Numbered from the stretch's first letter, positions 47,182 to 60,269 are shown. The stretch: DNA of 64,000 nt from Cupriavidus taiwanensis (GCF_900250075.1 NZ_LT977070.1:620001-684000); one strand, 5' to 3'. The notes: generated by a model not told the origin, from the sequence alone. Program-made: numbers and translations.

Positions 47182-48165
47182 TCAGATGACCTTGGCGCGG
47201 GTCAGGTCGTGGATATGCAGCGCGCCGGTCAGGCGCCCGTCGTCGTCCACCACCAGCAGCTGGTTGATGCGGTTGGCTTCCATCACCTGCACGGCTTCCA
47301 CCGCCAGCTGGTCCTGGTTGACCACGTGCGGGTTGCGGTGCATGACCTCGCCGATCGGCACGGTCTTCCAGTCGCGCGGGGTTTCCAGCAGGCGGCGCAG
47401 GTCGCCGTCGGTGAACACGCCGATGGCGCGTCCGTCGGGATCGACCACCGCGGTCATGGCCATGCCCTTGCGCGTGATTTCCATCAGCGCCTGGGCCAGC
47501 GGCGTGCTTTCGCGCACCTCGGGCACGGCGTTGCCGGTGCGCATCACGTCGCGCACGTGGGTCAGCAGCTTGCGTCCGAGCGCCCCGCCGGGGTGCGAGC
47601 GGGCGAAGTCTTCCTCGCCGAAGCCGCGCGCATCGAGCACCGCCACCGCGAGCGCGTCGCCCAGCGCCAGCGCGGCGGTGGTGCTGGCGGTCGGCGCCAG
47701 GTTGAGCGGGCAGGCTTCCTTCTCGACCGCAGCGTCCAGATGGACGTCGGCCAGCTTGGCGAGGTTGGAGTCCGGGTTGCCGGTGACCGAGATCAGGCGC
47801 GCGCCGATGCGCTTGACGATCGGGATGATCGACAGCAGCTCGCCGGTCTCGCCGGAATTGGAGAAGGCGATCAGCACGTCGTCGCGCGTGACCATGCCGA
47901 GGTCGCCGTGGCTGGCTTCGGCCGGGTGCACGAAGAACGCGGGGGTGCCGGTCGAGGCCAGCGTGGCCGCGACCTTGCGGCCGATATGGCCGGACTTGCC
48001 GATCCCGGAAACGACCACGCGCCCGGTGCATAGCAGGATCAGCTGCACGGCACGGGCAAAGTCGCCGTTCAGGCGGCCGGAAAGTGCGGAAACCGCATCG
48101 GCTTCGGTCTGGAGCGTGTCGCGGGCGAGCCTGAGTGCTCGATCCGCATCGAAATTGGCTATCAT
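47182..48165 (-). CDS. kdsD: Arabinose-5-phosphate isomerase KdsD
   Basis: Converts ribulose-5-phosphate to arabinose-5-phosphate, the first step to KDO. The 327-residue protein has an N-terminal SIS domain (RVVVSGIGKSGHIGRKVAATLASTGTPAFFVHPAEASHGDLGM) and two CBS domains (from about residue 205, VRDVMRTGNAVPEV). The start at 48165 (MIANFDADRAL) fits the family better than 48198. Divergent from the antiporter gene. Confidence 0.96.
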   Translation of the reverse strand: MIANFDADRALRLARDTLQTEADAVSALSGRLNGDFARAVQLILLCTGRVVVSGIGKSGHIGRKVAATLASTGTPAFFVHPAEASHGDLGMVTRDDVLIAFSNSGETGELLSIIPIVKRIGARLISVTGNPDSNLAKLADVHLDAAVEKEACPLNLAPTASTTAALALGDALAVAVLDARGFGEEDFARSHPGGALGRKLLTHVRDVMRTGNAVPEVRESTPLAQALMEITRKGMAMTAVVDPDGRAIGVFTDGDLRRLLETPRDWKTVPIGEVMHRNPHVVNQDQLAVEAVQVMEANRINQLLVVDDDGRLTGALHIHDLTRAKVI

Positions 48166-48308
48166 GGCGACGAAGTATACCAACGAATGCGACCGCACCT
48201 GAGCCGACCCGTGGCGCGCGTCGTGCTCGCCCGTGCTCGCCGTATTTCCGCCGGCAGGGTGCCCGTGCCGGCTCGGCCGCGCGCCTCGCCGGTCACCCTG
48301 ACCGCCTG

Positions 48309-50288
48309 ATGCATTCTCCGCTGGAACTGACCCTGGTGCTGCTGGCCGCCGCCGTGTTCGGCGTGGTCGCGTTCCGCATGCTGCAGCTGCCGCCGATGCT
48401 GGGCTACCTGGCCGTCGGCATCCTGATCGGCCCGCATGCGCTGGGGCTGGCCAGCGATACCGCGCAGACCAAGTACCTGGCCGAATTCGGCGTGGTCTTC
48501 CTGATGTTCTCGATCGGGCTGGAATTCAGCCTGGCCAAGCTGCGCGCGATGAAGCGGCTGGTATTCGGCCTGGGCGGCTCGCAGGTGGTGCTGTCGATGC
48601 TGGCGGTGGTGCCGGCCAGCTGGGCCTTCAACTGGCTGTTCCCGTTGTCGTGGCAGGCCTCGGTGGCGCTGGGCGGGGCCCTGGCCATGTCGTCCACCGC
48701 GATCGTGTCCAAGATGCTGTCCGAGCGCATGGAGCTGGAAAGCGAGCACGGGCGCAACATCATCAGCATCCTGTTGTTCCAGGACCTGGCGGTGGTGCCA
48801 CTGCTGATCGTGATTCCGGCGCTGTCGCGCGACCCGGGCGACCTGGTGATGGCGCTCGGACTGGCCACGCTCAAGATCGTGGTGGCGCTGGGCACGATCT
48901 TCTTCCTGGGCCAGCGCCTGATGAGCCGCTGGTTCCATGTGGTGGCGGCGCGCCGTTCGCAGGAACTGTTCATGCTGAACCTGCTGCTGGTCACGCTGGG
49001 CATGGCGGCGCTGACCGAGCGGCTGGGCCTGTCGATGGCGCTGGGCGCCTTCATGGCGGGCATGCTGATCTCCGAGACGCCCTACCGCCACCAGGTGGAG
49101 GAAGACATCAAGCCGTTCCGCGACGTGTTGCTGGGGCTGTTCTTCGTCACCATCGGCATGCTGCTCAACATCCGCGTGGTGCTCGACCATATCTGGCTGG
49201 TGCTGGCGCTGCTGGTGGTGCCGGTGCTGTTCAAGCTGGTGCTGATCGCGGCGCTGGCGCGCGTGTTCGGCTCGCGCCAGGGCGTGGCCATCCGCACCGG
49301 GCTGGGGCTGGCGCAGGCGGGCGAGTTCGGCTTCGTGCTGCTGAACCAGATCGACGGCCTGAACCTGGTCGACCCGGTGCTGATCCAGGTGATCCTGGCG
49401 TCGATGTTGCTGTCGATGCTGGCGGCGCCGTTTCTGATCCAGTACAGCGATGCCATCGTGCTGCGCTTTGCCGCCAACGAATGGCTGATGCAGTCGCTGA
49501 ACATGACCCGCATCGCCGCGCAGAGCCTGCAGACCGAGAAGCACGCCATCATCTGCGGCTTCGGCCGCAGCGGCCAGAACCTGGCGCACATGCTGGAGCG
49601 CGAGGGCATCAACTACGTGGCGCTCGACCTGGACCCCGACCGGGTGCGCGAGGCCGCCGCCGCGGGCGATACCGTGGTCTACGGCGACGCCGGCCGGCGC
49701 GAGGCGCTGATCGCCGCGGGCCTGCACCGCGCCGCGGCGCTGATCGTGACCTATGCCAACACGCCGTCGGCGCTGAAGGTGCTGCACCATGTGCAGGAGC
49801 TGGCGCCGGCGCTGCCGGTGATCGTGCGCACGGTCGACGATTCCGAGCTCGACACGCTGCAGAAGGCCGGCGCCACCGAGGTGGTGCCCGAAATCATCGA
49901 AGGCAGCCTGATGCTGGCCTCGCACGCGCTGGTGCTGCTGGGCGTGCCGATGCGGCGCGTGGTGCGCGGCGTGCAGCAGGCGCGCGACGCGCGCTACAGC
50001 CTGCTGCGCGGCTATTTCCACGGGCGCGACGACGAAGAGGACATGGTCGAGCGCGACTCGGTGCGGCTGCATTCGGTGTCGCTCGGCCCGCAATCCACCG
50101 CGGTGGGCAGGCGCCTGGGCGTGCTGGGGCTGGAGCGCATCGGGGTCGAGGTGACCGCGGTGCGCCGGCGCGGCATCCGCGCCTTCGACCCGCAGCCCGA
50201 GACCGTGCTGGAGCCCGGCGATATCGTCGTGCTGCGCGGCCCGCCCGAGGCGCTGGAGGCCGCCGAGACTCGCATCCTGAACGGCTGA
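48309..50288 (+). CDS. CPA2 monovalent cation:proton antiporter (KefB/C type)
   Basis: A 659-residue antiporter with about twelve transmembrane helices (from MHSPLELTLVLLAAAVFGVVAFRML), then a TrkA-N/RCK domain (AIICGFGRSGQNLAHMLEREGI, Rossmann NAD-binding) and a TrkA-C domain (about 570-655). The family exchanges K+ or Na+ for protons. The start at 48309 removes an upstream basic non-membrane stretch. It is divergent from kdsD as in related genomes. Confidence 0.94.
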   Translation: MHSPLELTLVLLAAAVFGVVAFRMLQLPPMLGYLAVGILIGPHALGLASDTAQTKYLAEFGVVFLMFSIGLEFSLAKLRAMKRLVFGLGGSQVVLSMLAVVPASWAFNWLFPLSWQASVALGGALAMSSTAIVSKMLSERMELESEHGRNIISILLFQDLAVVPLLIVIPALSRDPGDLVMALGLATLKIVVALGTIFFLGQRLMSRWFHVVAARRSQELFMLNLLLVTLGMAALTERLGLSMALGAFMAGMLISETPYRHQVEEDIKPFRDVLLGLFFVTIGMLLNIRVVLDHIWLVLALLVVPVLFKLVLIAALARVFGSRQGVAIRTGLGLAQAGEFGFVLLNQIDGLNLVDPVLIQVILASMLLSMLAAPFLIQYSDAIVLRFAANEWLMQSLNMTRIAAQSLQTEKHAIICGFGRSGQNLAHMLEREGINYVALDLDPDRVREAAAAGDTVVYGDAGRREALIAAGLHRAAALIVTYANTPSALKVLHHVQELAPALPVIVRTVDDSELDTLQKAGATEVVPEIIEGSLMLASHALVLLGVPMRRVVRGVQQARDARYSLLRGYFHGRDDEEDMVERDSVRLHSVSLGPQSTAVGRRLGVLGLERIGVEVTAVRRRGIRAFDPQPETVLEPGDIVVLRGPPEALEAAETRILNG

Positions 50289-50315
50289 GCGCCGGATCTG
50301 GCGCGGCAGCAAGCC

Positions 50316-50690
50316 TCAGTGCGGGCGCGGCTCGACCCAGGACTCCGGCAGGTTGTCCAGCACCGCGCGCGGATCCAGCGAGCGGATCGGCACGTCGCGA
50401 TCGGCCGGGATGCGGCCTTCGCCCTGCAGCATCAGGTAGCGCAGGCAGCACACCCGCAGGAAGGATGAGAAGTTGCTCGCGACGGCCTCGCTGCCGCGGT
50501 GCTCGGTCAGTTCGTCGTGCAGGCGCGTGATCAGCTGGTTGACGGTCATGCCGTCGCGCTGCGCCAGTTCTTCCAGCACTTCCCAGAACAGGCTTTCCAG
50601 GCGGATGCTGGTGGCCGCGCCGTGCAGGCGCAGCGAGCGCGACTGGCTCTGGTAAGACGCCGGATTGGCGCGGATAAAGATTTCACACAT
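50316..50690 (-). CDS. Ribbon-helix-helix domain protein
   Basis: A 124-residue protein with an RHH_4-type DNA-binding domain, seen in TSIRLESLFWEVLEELAQRDGMTVNQLITRL (about 26-56). The C-terminal half (SSFLRVCCLRYLMLQ) may be for oligomerisation. RHH proteins usually regulate transcription; no partner toxin or obvious target is next to it. The start at 50690 (MCEIFIRANP) was chosen because upstream in-frame sequence is repetitive and unlike coding DNA. Confidence 0.85.
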   Translation of the reverse strand: MCEIFIRANPASYQSQSRSLRLHGAATSIRLESLFWEVLEELAQRDGMTVNQLITRLHDELTEHRGSEAVASNFSSFLRVCCLRYLMLQGEGRIPADRDVPIRSLDPRAVLDNLPESWVEPRPH

Positions 50691-50789
50691 CAAGGGCTCC
50701 CTGGCGGGCGGCGCGGCCGGCAGGCCGTGCATGGCCGGCCGGGTCGGCAAGCCATGCATCGCGCGTGGCGGCGCCGCGTGCGGAAAGCA

Positions 50790-51368
50790 CTAATGTACGA
50801 TCCGCGTGCCCAGCACCGCAAGAAACTGCGCCAGCCAGGCGGGGTGCGCCGGCCATGCCGGGGCGGTGACGAGGTTGCCATCGGTGTGGGCCTGGTCGAC
50901 CGGGATCTCGGCGTAGGTGCCGCCGGCCAGCTTCACTTCCGGCGCGCAGGCCGGGTAGGCGGAGCAGGTCTTGCCTTCCAGCACGCCCGCTGCCGCCAGC
51001 AGCTGGGCGCCGTGGCACACCGCGGCAATCGGCTTGTCCGCCTCGGCGAAGTGCCGCACGATCTCCAGCACGCGCGCGTTCAGGCGCAGGTATTCGGGGG
51101 CGCGCCCGCCGGGGATGACCAGCGCGTCGTAGCTGGCCGGGTCGATCTCGGCGAAGCTGGCGTTGAGGGTGAAGTTGTGGCCGCGCTTCTCGCTGTAGGT
51201 CTGGTCGCCCTCGAAATCGTGGATCGCGGTGGCGCACGCGTCGCCCGCGCGCTTGTCCGGACACACGGCATCGACGCTGTGGCCCACCATCTGCAGCGCC
51301 TGGAACGGCACCATGGTTTCGTAGTCTTCGGCGTAGTCGCCCACCAGCATCAGAATCTTTTTTGCCAT
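50790..51368 (-). CDS. DJ-1/PfpI family protein
   Basis: A 192-residue protein of the DJ-1/PfpI/class I glutamine amidotransferase-like fold. The nucleophile-elbow Cys is in [17 protein letters not shown], with the Glu contact in the N-terminal [12 protein letters not shown]. Members include chaperones, glyoxalases and possible deglycases; the exact activity is unknown. GGAGACCACG precedes the ATG at 51368. It is divergent from apt. Confidence 0.92.
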   Translation of the reverse strand: MAKKILMLVGDYAEDYETMVPFQALQMVGHSVDAVCPDKRAGDACATAIHDFEGDQTYSEKRGHNFTLNASFAEIDPASYDALVIPGGRAPEYLRLNARVLEIVRHFAEADKPIAAVCHGAQLLAAAGVLEGKTCSAYPACAPEVKLAGGTYAEIPVDQAHTDGNLVTAPAWPAHPAWLAQFLAVLGTRIVH

Positions 51369-51479
51369 CGTGGTCTCCTGTATGGTTACGGGTGTCCGGC
51401 GGGTGCCGGACGCGGCAAGCCGGCGCGGGCAGCCGGTCCGGCCGGCAGGGCCAATGTGCGGGGCACCCCGGTGGCGCGG

Positions 51480-51508
51480 GTGGTAATGGGTTACCACGGC
51501 GGGTTACC
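51480..51508. promoter_or_regulatory. Operator-like palindrome plus repeat between the DJ-1 gene and apt
   Basis: GTGGTAA-TGGG-TTACCAC (51480-51497) is a perfect 7-bp dyad, and its GGGTTACC half is repeated at 51501-51508. The cluster lies in the divergent promoter gap, 78 bp before apt. The regulator is unknown. Confidence 0.5.
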
Positions 51509-51574
51509 GCGCGTCCGCAGGCCGCCGCCACCGCTTTCCGACCGGCGCGCCGCGCGCCCATCCTCCGGATTCCT

Positions 51575-52147
51575 ATGGCAGATTCCATCATCCAGTCCCC
51601 CGACCTCGGCGACGTCACCGGCTACCTGCGCGAGCGCATTCGGACCGTGCCGGACTGGCCCCAGCCCGGCGTGATGTTCCGCGACATCACGCCGCTGCTG
51701 CAGGACCCCAAGACCCTGCGCGTGCTGATCGACGTGTTCGTGCACCGCTATATGGATGCGCAACTGGACCTGGTGGCGGGCATCGATGCGCGCGGCTTTA
51801 TCCTGGGCGCGATCGTCGCGTACGAGCTGAACCTCGGCTTCGTGCCGATCCGCAAGAAGGGCAAGCTGCCGTTCCAGACCGTGGCCGAGGAATACGAGCT
51901 TGAGTACGGCAGCGCCACGGTCGAGATTCACGCCGACGCCTGCAAGGCCGGCGACCGCGTGCTGCTGGTCGACGACCTGATCGCCACCGGCGGCACCATG
52001 ATGGCCGGGCGCAGGCTGCTCGAGCGCCTGGGCGCGACCGTGGTCGAGGGTGCGGCCATCGTCGACCTGCCCGAGCTGGGCGGATCGAAGCTGCTGCACG
52101 GTGCCGGCCTGCCGCTGTTCACCGTGTGCAAGTTCGAGGGCCACTGA
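51575..52147 (+). CDS. apt: Adenine phosphoribosyltransferase
   Basis: Salvages adenine to AMP using PRPP. The 190-residue protein starts [12 protein letters not shown] and has the PRPP-binding signature [21 protein letters not shown] (about residues 129-149), [17 protein letters not shown], and RKKGKLPF. Start at 51575 gives the family length. LysE follows 40 bp later. Confidence 0.96.
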   Translation: MADSIIQSPDLGDVTGYLRERIRTVPDWPQPGVMFRDITPLLQDPKTLRVLIDVFVHRYMDAQLDLVAGIDARGFILGAIVAYELNLGFVPIRKKGKLPFQTVAEEYELEYGSATVEIHADACKAGDRVLLVDDLIATGGTMMAGRRLLERLGATVVEGAAIVDLPELGGSKLLHGAGLPLFTVCKFEGH

Positions 52148-52187
52148 GCGATGCGCGCGCAAGTAAAGACCCACGCAAGGAGTGTCC

Positions 52188-52799
52188 ATGCCTGACCTGC
52201 TGCTGTTTTTGCTGACCTCCATCGCCGTGACCGTGGCCCCCGGGCCGGACAACCTGCAGGTGCTGGCACGCGGCATGGCGCAGGGGCGGCGCGCGGGACT
52301 GGTGGCGGCGCTGGGCTTTTCGGTCGGCTGCCTGTTCCATACCGTGATCGCGGCGGTGGGGCTGGCCGCGGTGCTGCGTTCCTCGCCGCTGGCCTTCCAG
52401 CTGATCAAGTACGCCGGAGCGGCCTACCTGATCTGGATCGGCATCCAGGCGCTGCGCGCGCAGGGCGGTCTGGCGCAGGGCGGCACTGTCGATGCGGTGC
52501 CGCTGGCGCGCGTATTCCGCCAGAGCGTGCTGGGCAATATGCTGAACCCCAAGGTGACGCTGTTCTTCCTGGTGTTCCTGCCGCAGTTCGTGCGCGCCGA
52601 TGCCGCGCACCCCGGGCTGCAGTTCCTGCTGCTGGGCGTGGTCTTCATGCTGCAGACCGCGGTGGTGTTCTCGCTGTTCGGGCTGTGCGCGGGCTGGCTG
52701 GGCGCCTGGCTGCGCCGGCGGCCGGCGACCGGGCGCTGGCTGGACCGCGCTGCCGGGGCCATCTTCGTCGGGCTGGGGATCAAGGTCGCGCTGCCCTGA
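52188..52799 (+). CDS. LysE/RhtB family amino-acid exporter
   Basis: A 203-residue inner-membrane protein with about six helices. The family N-terminal motif TVAPGPDNLQVLARGMAQGRRAGLVAALG is clear. Members export lysine, arginine, threonine, homoserine or related compounds; the substrate is not determinable. AAGGAG precedes the ATG at 52188. Confidence 0.93.
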   Translation: MPDLLLFLLTSIAVTVAPGPDNLQVLARGMAQGRRAGLVAALGFSVGCLFHTVIAAVGLAAVLRSSPLAFQLIKYAGAAYLIWIGIQALRAQGGLAQGGTVDAVPLARVFRQSVLGNMLNPKVTLFFLVFLPQFVRADAAHPGLQFLLLGVVFMLQTAVVFSLFGLCAGWLGAWLRRRPATGRWLDRAAGAIFVGLGIKVALP

Positions 52800-53004
52800 G
52801 CCGCGTCGCTGGCGGGCCGCACGCTGCGCCGCCGCATCGTCGCGTCGGCCGATGGTGGCGTTGCCATGTTGCCCGCGCCCCGCAGCGCGGCCCCATGCCG
52901 TTGCCGGTGCCGGGGGCCGGGCGCATAATGAGCCCTTGACAACGACACGATGACCGGGCGGAGCCTCCAGTCAGTATTCGGCACCGGTCACGCAAAGGCG
53001 CAAC

Positions 53005-54684
53005 ATGGGCGTTCTCCTTCACCTGTTATCGGGCGTGGCCCTGCTCGTCTGGGGCACCAACATCGTCAAGGTCGGCATCCTGCGCGTCTACGGCGCTAAC
53101 TTGCGCCACGTGCTGTCGACCAGCGTCTCCAACCGCTTCACCGCCTTCCTTGCCGGCCTGGGTGTCACCGGGCTGGTCCAGAGCAGCAACGCCACCGCGG
53201 TCATCGTCAGTTCCTTCGTCGGCCAGGGCCTGATCGCCGTGGCGCCGGCGCTGGCGATCATGCTGGGCGCCAACGTCGGCACCGCGCTGATGGTGCAGGT
53301 GTTCTCGCTGGACCTGTCGTGGCTGTCGCCGCTGCTGATCTTCGTCGGCGTGATCTGCCACCTGACCTGGAAGGGCAGCAAGCCCGGCCACGTCGGCCGC
53401 GTGCTGATCGGCCTGGGCCTGATCACGCTGGCGCTGGAGCTGATCTCGATCGCGACCCGGCCGGTGGTGCAGGCCGCCGGCGTCAAGGTGCTGTTCGCCT
53501 CGCTGACCGGCGATGCGGGCCTCGACATGCTGGTCGGCGCGTTCCTGACCATCCTGTGCTATTCCAGCCTGGCCGTGGTGCTGTTCTGCGGCGCGCTGGC
53601 CTCCGCCGGGGTGGTGTCGATCCACGTGGCGCTGGCGCTGGTGCTGGGCGCCAACCTGGGCTCGGGCGTGTCGGCGCTGCTGACTACCTCGGGCAACAAC
53701 CAGCCGGGCAAGCGCGTGACGCTGGGCAACCTGCTGTCGCGCCTGCTGGGCTGCCTGATCGCGCTGCCGCTGCTGGGCCAGGCCGAGGAACTGCTGGCGC
53801 TGGTGGACCATGAGCCGCAACGGCTGATCGTCAATTTCCACCTGCTGTTCAACGTTGCGCTGGCGGTGCTGCTGCTCGGCGCCACCGCGCCGCTGGCGCG
53901 CCTGTGCGAAAAGGTGCTGCCCGGGCGCAATACCGGCGACAGCCAGGTCACGCCGCGCCATCTCGACCCGGCCGCGCTGTCGACGCCCACGCTGGCGCTG
54001 TCCAACGCCGCGCGCGAAGTGCTGCGCATCGGCGACCGCGTCGAGCAGATGCTCGACAACATGCTGCGCGTGATGCGCACCAACGACGCCAAGCTGGCCA
54101 CCGCCACCTGCCGCATCGACAACGAAGTCGACGACCTCTACACCGCGATCAAGCTTTACCTGACCCGCATCAGCCTGGAAGCGCTGGACGAGCGCGACGG
54201 CCAGCGCTGGACCGAGATCATCTCGCTGACGATCAACCTGGAGCATGCCGGCGATATCATCGAGCGCATCCTGCTCGATACCAAGGACAAGAAGATCGCC
54301 CACAACCTGATGTTCTCCGAGGCCGGCATGCAGGAGATCGCCGAGATGCACGCGCGCCTGGTCGCCAACCTGCGGCTGGGTTTGTCGGTGTTTCTGAACG
54401 GCGACCTCAAGAGCGCGCAGGCGCTGATGGCGGAGAAGGCCAACTTCCGCGAACTTGAGCGCAAGTACGCACGCACCCATCTGCAGCGCGTGGCGGTGCA
54501 GACCGCGGAAAGCATCGAGACCAGCTCGCTGCACCTGGACGTGATCAGCGAGCTGAAGCGGCTGAACTCGCTGTTCTGCGCGACCGCCTATCCGGTGCTG
54601 GAGCAGGCCGGCGTGCTCAACCGCAGCCGGATGAAGGAAGACGAGGTGGCGCCGGTCACGAGCGTGCAGGCGGCGCAGCACTGA
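53005..54684 (+). CDS. Na/Pi cotransporter family protein with PhoU-like domain
   Basis: A 559-residue protein with two Na/Pi repeats in the membrane half (LGVTGLVQSSNATAVIVSSFVGQG and LVLGANLGSGVSALLTTSGNN carry the QSS and related motifs) and a C-terminal PhoU-like helical domain (about 330-540). Likely imports or exports phosphate coupled to sodium. TTGACA occurs at 52936 without a good -10, and no Pho box was seen upstream. Confidence 0.93.
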   Translation: MGVLLHLLSGVALLVWGTNIVKVGILRVYGANLRHVLSTSVSNRFTAFLAGLGVTGLVQSSNATAVIVSSFVGQGLIAVAPALAIMLGANVGTALMVQVFSLDLSWLSPLLIFVGVICHLTWKGSKPGHVGRVLIGLGLITLALELISIATRPVVQAAGVKVLFASLTGDAGLDMLVGAFLTILCYSSLAVVLFCGALASAGVVSIHVALALVLGANLGSGVSALLTTSGNNQPGKRVTLGNLLSRLLGCLIALPLLGQAEELLALVDHEPQRLIVNFHLLFNVALAVLLLGATAPLARLCEKVLPGRNTGDSQVTPRHLDPAALSTPTLALSNAAREVLRIGDRVEQMLDNMLRVMRTNDAKLATATCRIDNEVDDLYTAIKLYLTRISLEALDERDGQRWTEIISLTINLEHAGDIIERILLDTKDKKIAHNLMFSEAGMQEIAEMHARLVANLRLGLSVFLNGDLKSAQALMAEKANFRELERKYARTHLQRVAVQTAESIETSSLHLDVISELKRLNSLFCATAYPVLEQAGVLNRSRMKEDEVAPVTSVQAAQH

Positions 54685-54693
54685 GCGGCACGG

Positions 54694-55179
54694 CTACAGC
54701 TTGTAGCCGAACTTGCGCAGCAGCGCCTTGCGCTCGGCCACATCCGCCTCGGTCTCGATCCCCAGCGGCGAGGCGCCGTCGATCACCCCCACCACGCCGC
54801 GTCCGGCATCGGTCTGCGCGACGATCACCTGCGTCGGGTTCGCGGTCGCGCAGTAGATCCGGCATACCTCAGGCACCGCGCGCACCGCGCCCAGCACGTT
54901 CACCGGGAAGAAGCCATCGCCCAGGAAAATCAGGAAGCTGTGCCCCGCGCCGATGGCGCGCGCGTTCTCGCAGGCCATGTCGATCAGGTGCTCGTCAGTG
55001 CCCGACCAGCGCACCAGCCGCTTGCCCGAGGCCTCGCAGAAGGCCAGCCCGAAGCGGATGCCGGGCACCGTGCCGACCAGCGCTTCGTGCAGGTCTTCCA
55101 CGGTCTTGATGAAATGCGACTGGCCGAAGATGAAGTTGGTGGCTTCCGGCTTGGTGACCGGTACGACCGTCAGTTCCAT
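54694..55179 (-). CDS. Adenosine-specific kinase (DUF355)
   Basis: A 161-residue protein matching the DUF355 family, for which an archaeal member was crystallised and named adenosine-specific kinase. Conserved parts: FGQSHFIKTVEDLHEAL, FGLAFCEASGKRLVRWSGTD, and VVGVIDGASPLGIE. It is convergent with the Na/Pi gene, nine bases apart. The biochemical role in bacteria is not well established. Confidence 0.88.
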   Translation of the reverse strand: MELTVVPVTKPEATNFIFGQSHFIKTVEDLHEALVGTVPGIRFGLAFCEASGKRLVRWSGTDEHLIDMACENARAIGAGHSFLIFLGDGFFPVNVLGAVRAVPEVCRIYCATANPTQVIVAQTDAGRGVVGVIDGASPLGIETEADVAERKALLRKFGYKL

Positions 55180-55294
55180 GGCGTGGCTCCTGTGGCGATG
55201 CGTGTCGCCGTCCGCTCCATGGTAGGGCGCGAGGTAGCGAAAGCAAGCCGGCCCCTGCTATACCGGAGGGGTTGGCTTACCACCGGAGCCGCCC

Positions 55295-55888
55295 ATGCCC
55301 GCCTTTTGCAGATGGCTTGCCATGCTTGCCATTGCCCCGACGCTTGCCGCCGCACAGGTCGCTCCGGCGTCACAGCGCGAGGTTGCGGTAAGCGAGCTGC
55401 AGCGCCCCAATGTCGTGGTGGTATTGCGCCATGCCAGCGCGCCGGGCGTCGGCGATCCGCCCGGCTTCCGGCTGGCGGATTGCGCCACGCAGCGCAACCT
55501 CGACGCGCGCGGCCGCGAGCAGGCGGCGCGGCTGGGCGCGAGCTGGAAGGCAGCCGGGTTCCGGCCGACGCAGGTGTGGAGCAGCGCCTGGTGCCGTTGC
55601 CAGGACACGGCGCGGCTGATCGGGCTGGGACCGGTGCAGGTGCAGCCGCTGCTCAATTCATTCTTCGGCGCCGATGCGCAGCGCCGCGACGCGCAGGTCG
55701 CGCAGCTGTCGCGGCTGATCGACGGTCTCGACCCGCGCGGCGGGCCTTACCTGATGGTCACGCACCAGGTGGTGATCACCGCGCTGAGCGGGCACGGCGC
55801 CGACAGCGGTGGCGGCGTGGTGATCGAGTTGCCGCAGGGCGGCGCGGCGCGGCGCACGCGGGTGTTGCCGGCTGGCGGGCTGGATTGA
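55295..55888 (+). CDS. Secreted histidine phosphatase family protein
   Basis: A 197-residue protein with a signal peptide (about 1-20, ending AAAQ) and the histidine phosphatase fold. The catalytic RHG motif reads RHA in VVVLRHASAPGVGDP, and the second histidine is in LMVTHQVVITALSG. It resembles periplasmic members acting on sugar phosphates or LPS. Convergent with uvrA. Confidence 0.88.
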   Translation: MPAFCRWLAMLAIAPTLAAAQVAPASQREVAVSELQRPNVVVVLRHASAPGVGDPPGFRLADCATQRNLDARGREQAARLGASWKAAGFRPTQVWSSAWCRCQDTARLIGLGPVQVQPLLNSFFGADAQRRDAQVAQLSRLIDGLDPRGGPYLMVTHQVVITALSGHGADSGGGVVIELPQGGAARRTRVLPAGGLD

Positions 55889-55915
55889 GCCGCGGCCCGG
55901 CGGACAGTACGCGTG

Positions 55916-58780
<2,865 letters not shown>

Positions 58781-58892
58781 ATGCCGAAAAGTCGTCGCCA
58801 GGCGGGCCGCCCCGGCCGGAATGCGCGCCCGGGCGCACCTGCGGGGGGCAGCCGGCATGGCCAGGTGACCCGGGAAGCGCCAAGGAGCAAAC

Positions 58893-58908
58893 CTGTTAAT
58901 ATACCCAA
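58893..58908. promoter_or_regulatory. Weak LexA-like half site in the uvrA-MFS divergent gap
   Basis: CTGTTAATATACCCAA resembles the LexA box CTGT-N8-ACAG in its left half only. The 226-bp gap between uvrA and the MFS gene is where an SOS box would be expected, but the right half does not match, so confidence is low. Confidence 0.2.
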
Positions 58909-59006
58909 CTTCGGTTTCCGGGGTTGTCCGGCCACCAGCGGACCCGACCATTGCCGCCCAACGGCAACCAGCCCGACCCCGAATCCCACACGATCCCACG
59001 ATCGCA

Positions 59007-60269
59007 ATGCCGTCGATCCCTTCTTCTTCCCCGGAAACTTCCCCGGAAACGGGTGCCGCCGACGCATCCCAGGCTCCCGCGCGTGAACGCATGACGCGCG
59101 CCGAACTGCGCGCCGCGGTATCGCTGGCCAGCATCTTCGCGCTGCGCATGCTGGGCCTGTTCCTGATCCTGCCGGTCTTTGCCGAATACGCCCGGACGCT
59201 GCCCGACGGGCACGACGCCCAGCGCGTGGGCCTGGCGATGGGCATCTACGGCCTGATGCAGGCCTTCCTGCACATCCCGCTGGGGTGGCTGTCCGACCGC
59301 GTCGGGCGCAAGCCGGTGATGGTGGGCGGCCTGCTGCTGTTTATCGCGGGCGGCCTGGTCGCCGCGTTTTCCGACACGCTGTCGGGCATCATTGCCGGGC
59401 GCGCGCTGCAGGGCATGGGCGCGATCTCCGCCGCCATCACCGCCTGCATCGCCGACCTGACCCGCGAGCGCCATCGCACCAAGGCCATGGCGATGGTGGG
59501 CGGCAGCATCGGGCTGACCTTCGCGCTGTCGCTGGTGATTGCCTCGCCGCTGCTGCACAGCATCGGCATGTCCGGCATCTTCGGGCTGATGTCGGTGCTT
59601 GGCCTGGTCGCCATCGGCGTTACCGTGTTCCTGGTGCCGACCCCGCCGCCGCCGCACCCGGTGCGGCTGCCTTTCCGAAAGGTGCTGCTCAACGGCGACC
59701 TGGCGCGGCTCAATGTCGGCGTGCTGGCGCTGCACGCGTCGCAGGTGGCGATGTTCATGGTGGTGCCGGCGATGCTGGCCGATGCCGGCATGCCGCTGGA
59801 CCAGCACTGGAAGGTCTACCTGCCCGTCGTGCTGGTGTCATTCGTGCTGATGCTGGGGCCGATGATGGCGGCCGAGCGCTATGGCCGCGTGCGCCCGGTG
59901 CTGCTGGGCGCGGTCGCGCTGATGACGGCGGTGCAGCTGCTGTTTGCCGCGGTGCACGGGCTGTGGGCGATCGTCGGGGTCTTGCTGCTGTTCTTCGTCG
60001 CCTTCAATGTGCTGGAGGCAATGCAGCCGTCGCTGGTGTCGCGCTACGCCGCGGCCGCGCGCGGCGCGGCGCTCGGCGTTTACAACACCACGCAGGCCCT
60101 GGGCCTGTTCCTGGGCGGTGCCGCCGGCGGCTGGCTGCTCAAGCACGAGGGCCGCAGTGCCGTGTTCGTGGGCTGCGCGGCGGTGCTGTTGCTGTGGCTT
60201 ATAATCGCCTGGAGCATGAAGGCGCCGCCGGCGCGCGGGCAGGAAGCCGCACCGGCCACCGCGGCCTGA
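59007..60269 (+). CDS. Major facilitator superfamily transporter
   Basis: A 420-residue transporter with twelve predicted helices after a polar Ser/Pro-rich N terminus of about 30 residues. The MFS signature after helix 2 is [20 protein letters not shown], and [23 protein letters not shown] is typical of drug/proton exporters of the YajR or Bcr type. Substrate unknown. It is divergent from uvrA, as in several betaproteobacteria, and upstream of ssb. Confidence 0.93.
   Translation: MPSIPSSSPETSPETGAADASQAPARERMTRAELRAAVSLASIFALRMLGLFLILPVFAEYARTLPDGHDAQRVGLAMGIYGLMQAFLHIPLGWLSDRVGRKPVMVGGLLLFIAGGLVAAFSDTLSGIIAGRALQGMGAISAAITACIADLTRERHRTKAMAMVGGSIGLTFALSLVIASPLLHSIGMSGIFGLMSVLGLVAIGVTVFLVPTPPPPHPVRLPFRKVLLNGDLARLNVGVLALHASQVAMFMVVPAMLADAGMPLDQHWKVYLPVVLVSFVLMLGPMMAAERYGRVRPVLLGAVALMTAVQLLFAAVHGLWAIVGVLLLFFVAFNVLEAMQPSLVSRYAAAARGAALGVYNTTQALGLFLGGAAGGWLLKHEGRSAVFVGCAAVLLLWLIIAWSMKAPPARGQEAAPATAA

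Noticed and set aside
48162..50312. Minus-strand open frame of over 700 codons opposite the cation:proton antiporter gene
   Set aside because: Gln/His/Arg-rich shadow product. The plus-strand frame encodes a clear membrane antiporter with RCK domain.
58893..58908. LexA box for uvrA
   Set aside because: Only the CTGT half matches; the second half reads CCAA rather than ACAG. Listed as a low-confidence site and not used as evidence for SOS control.
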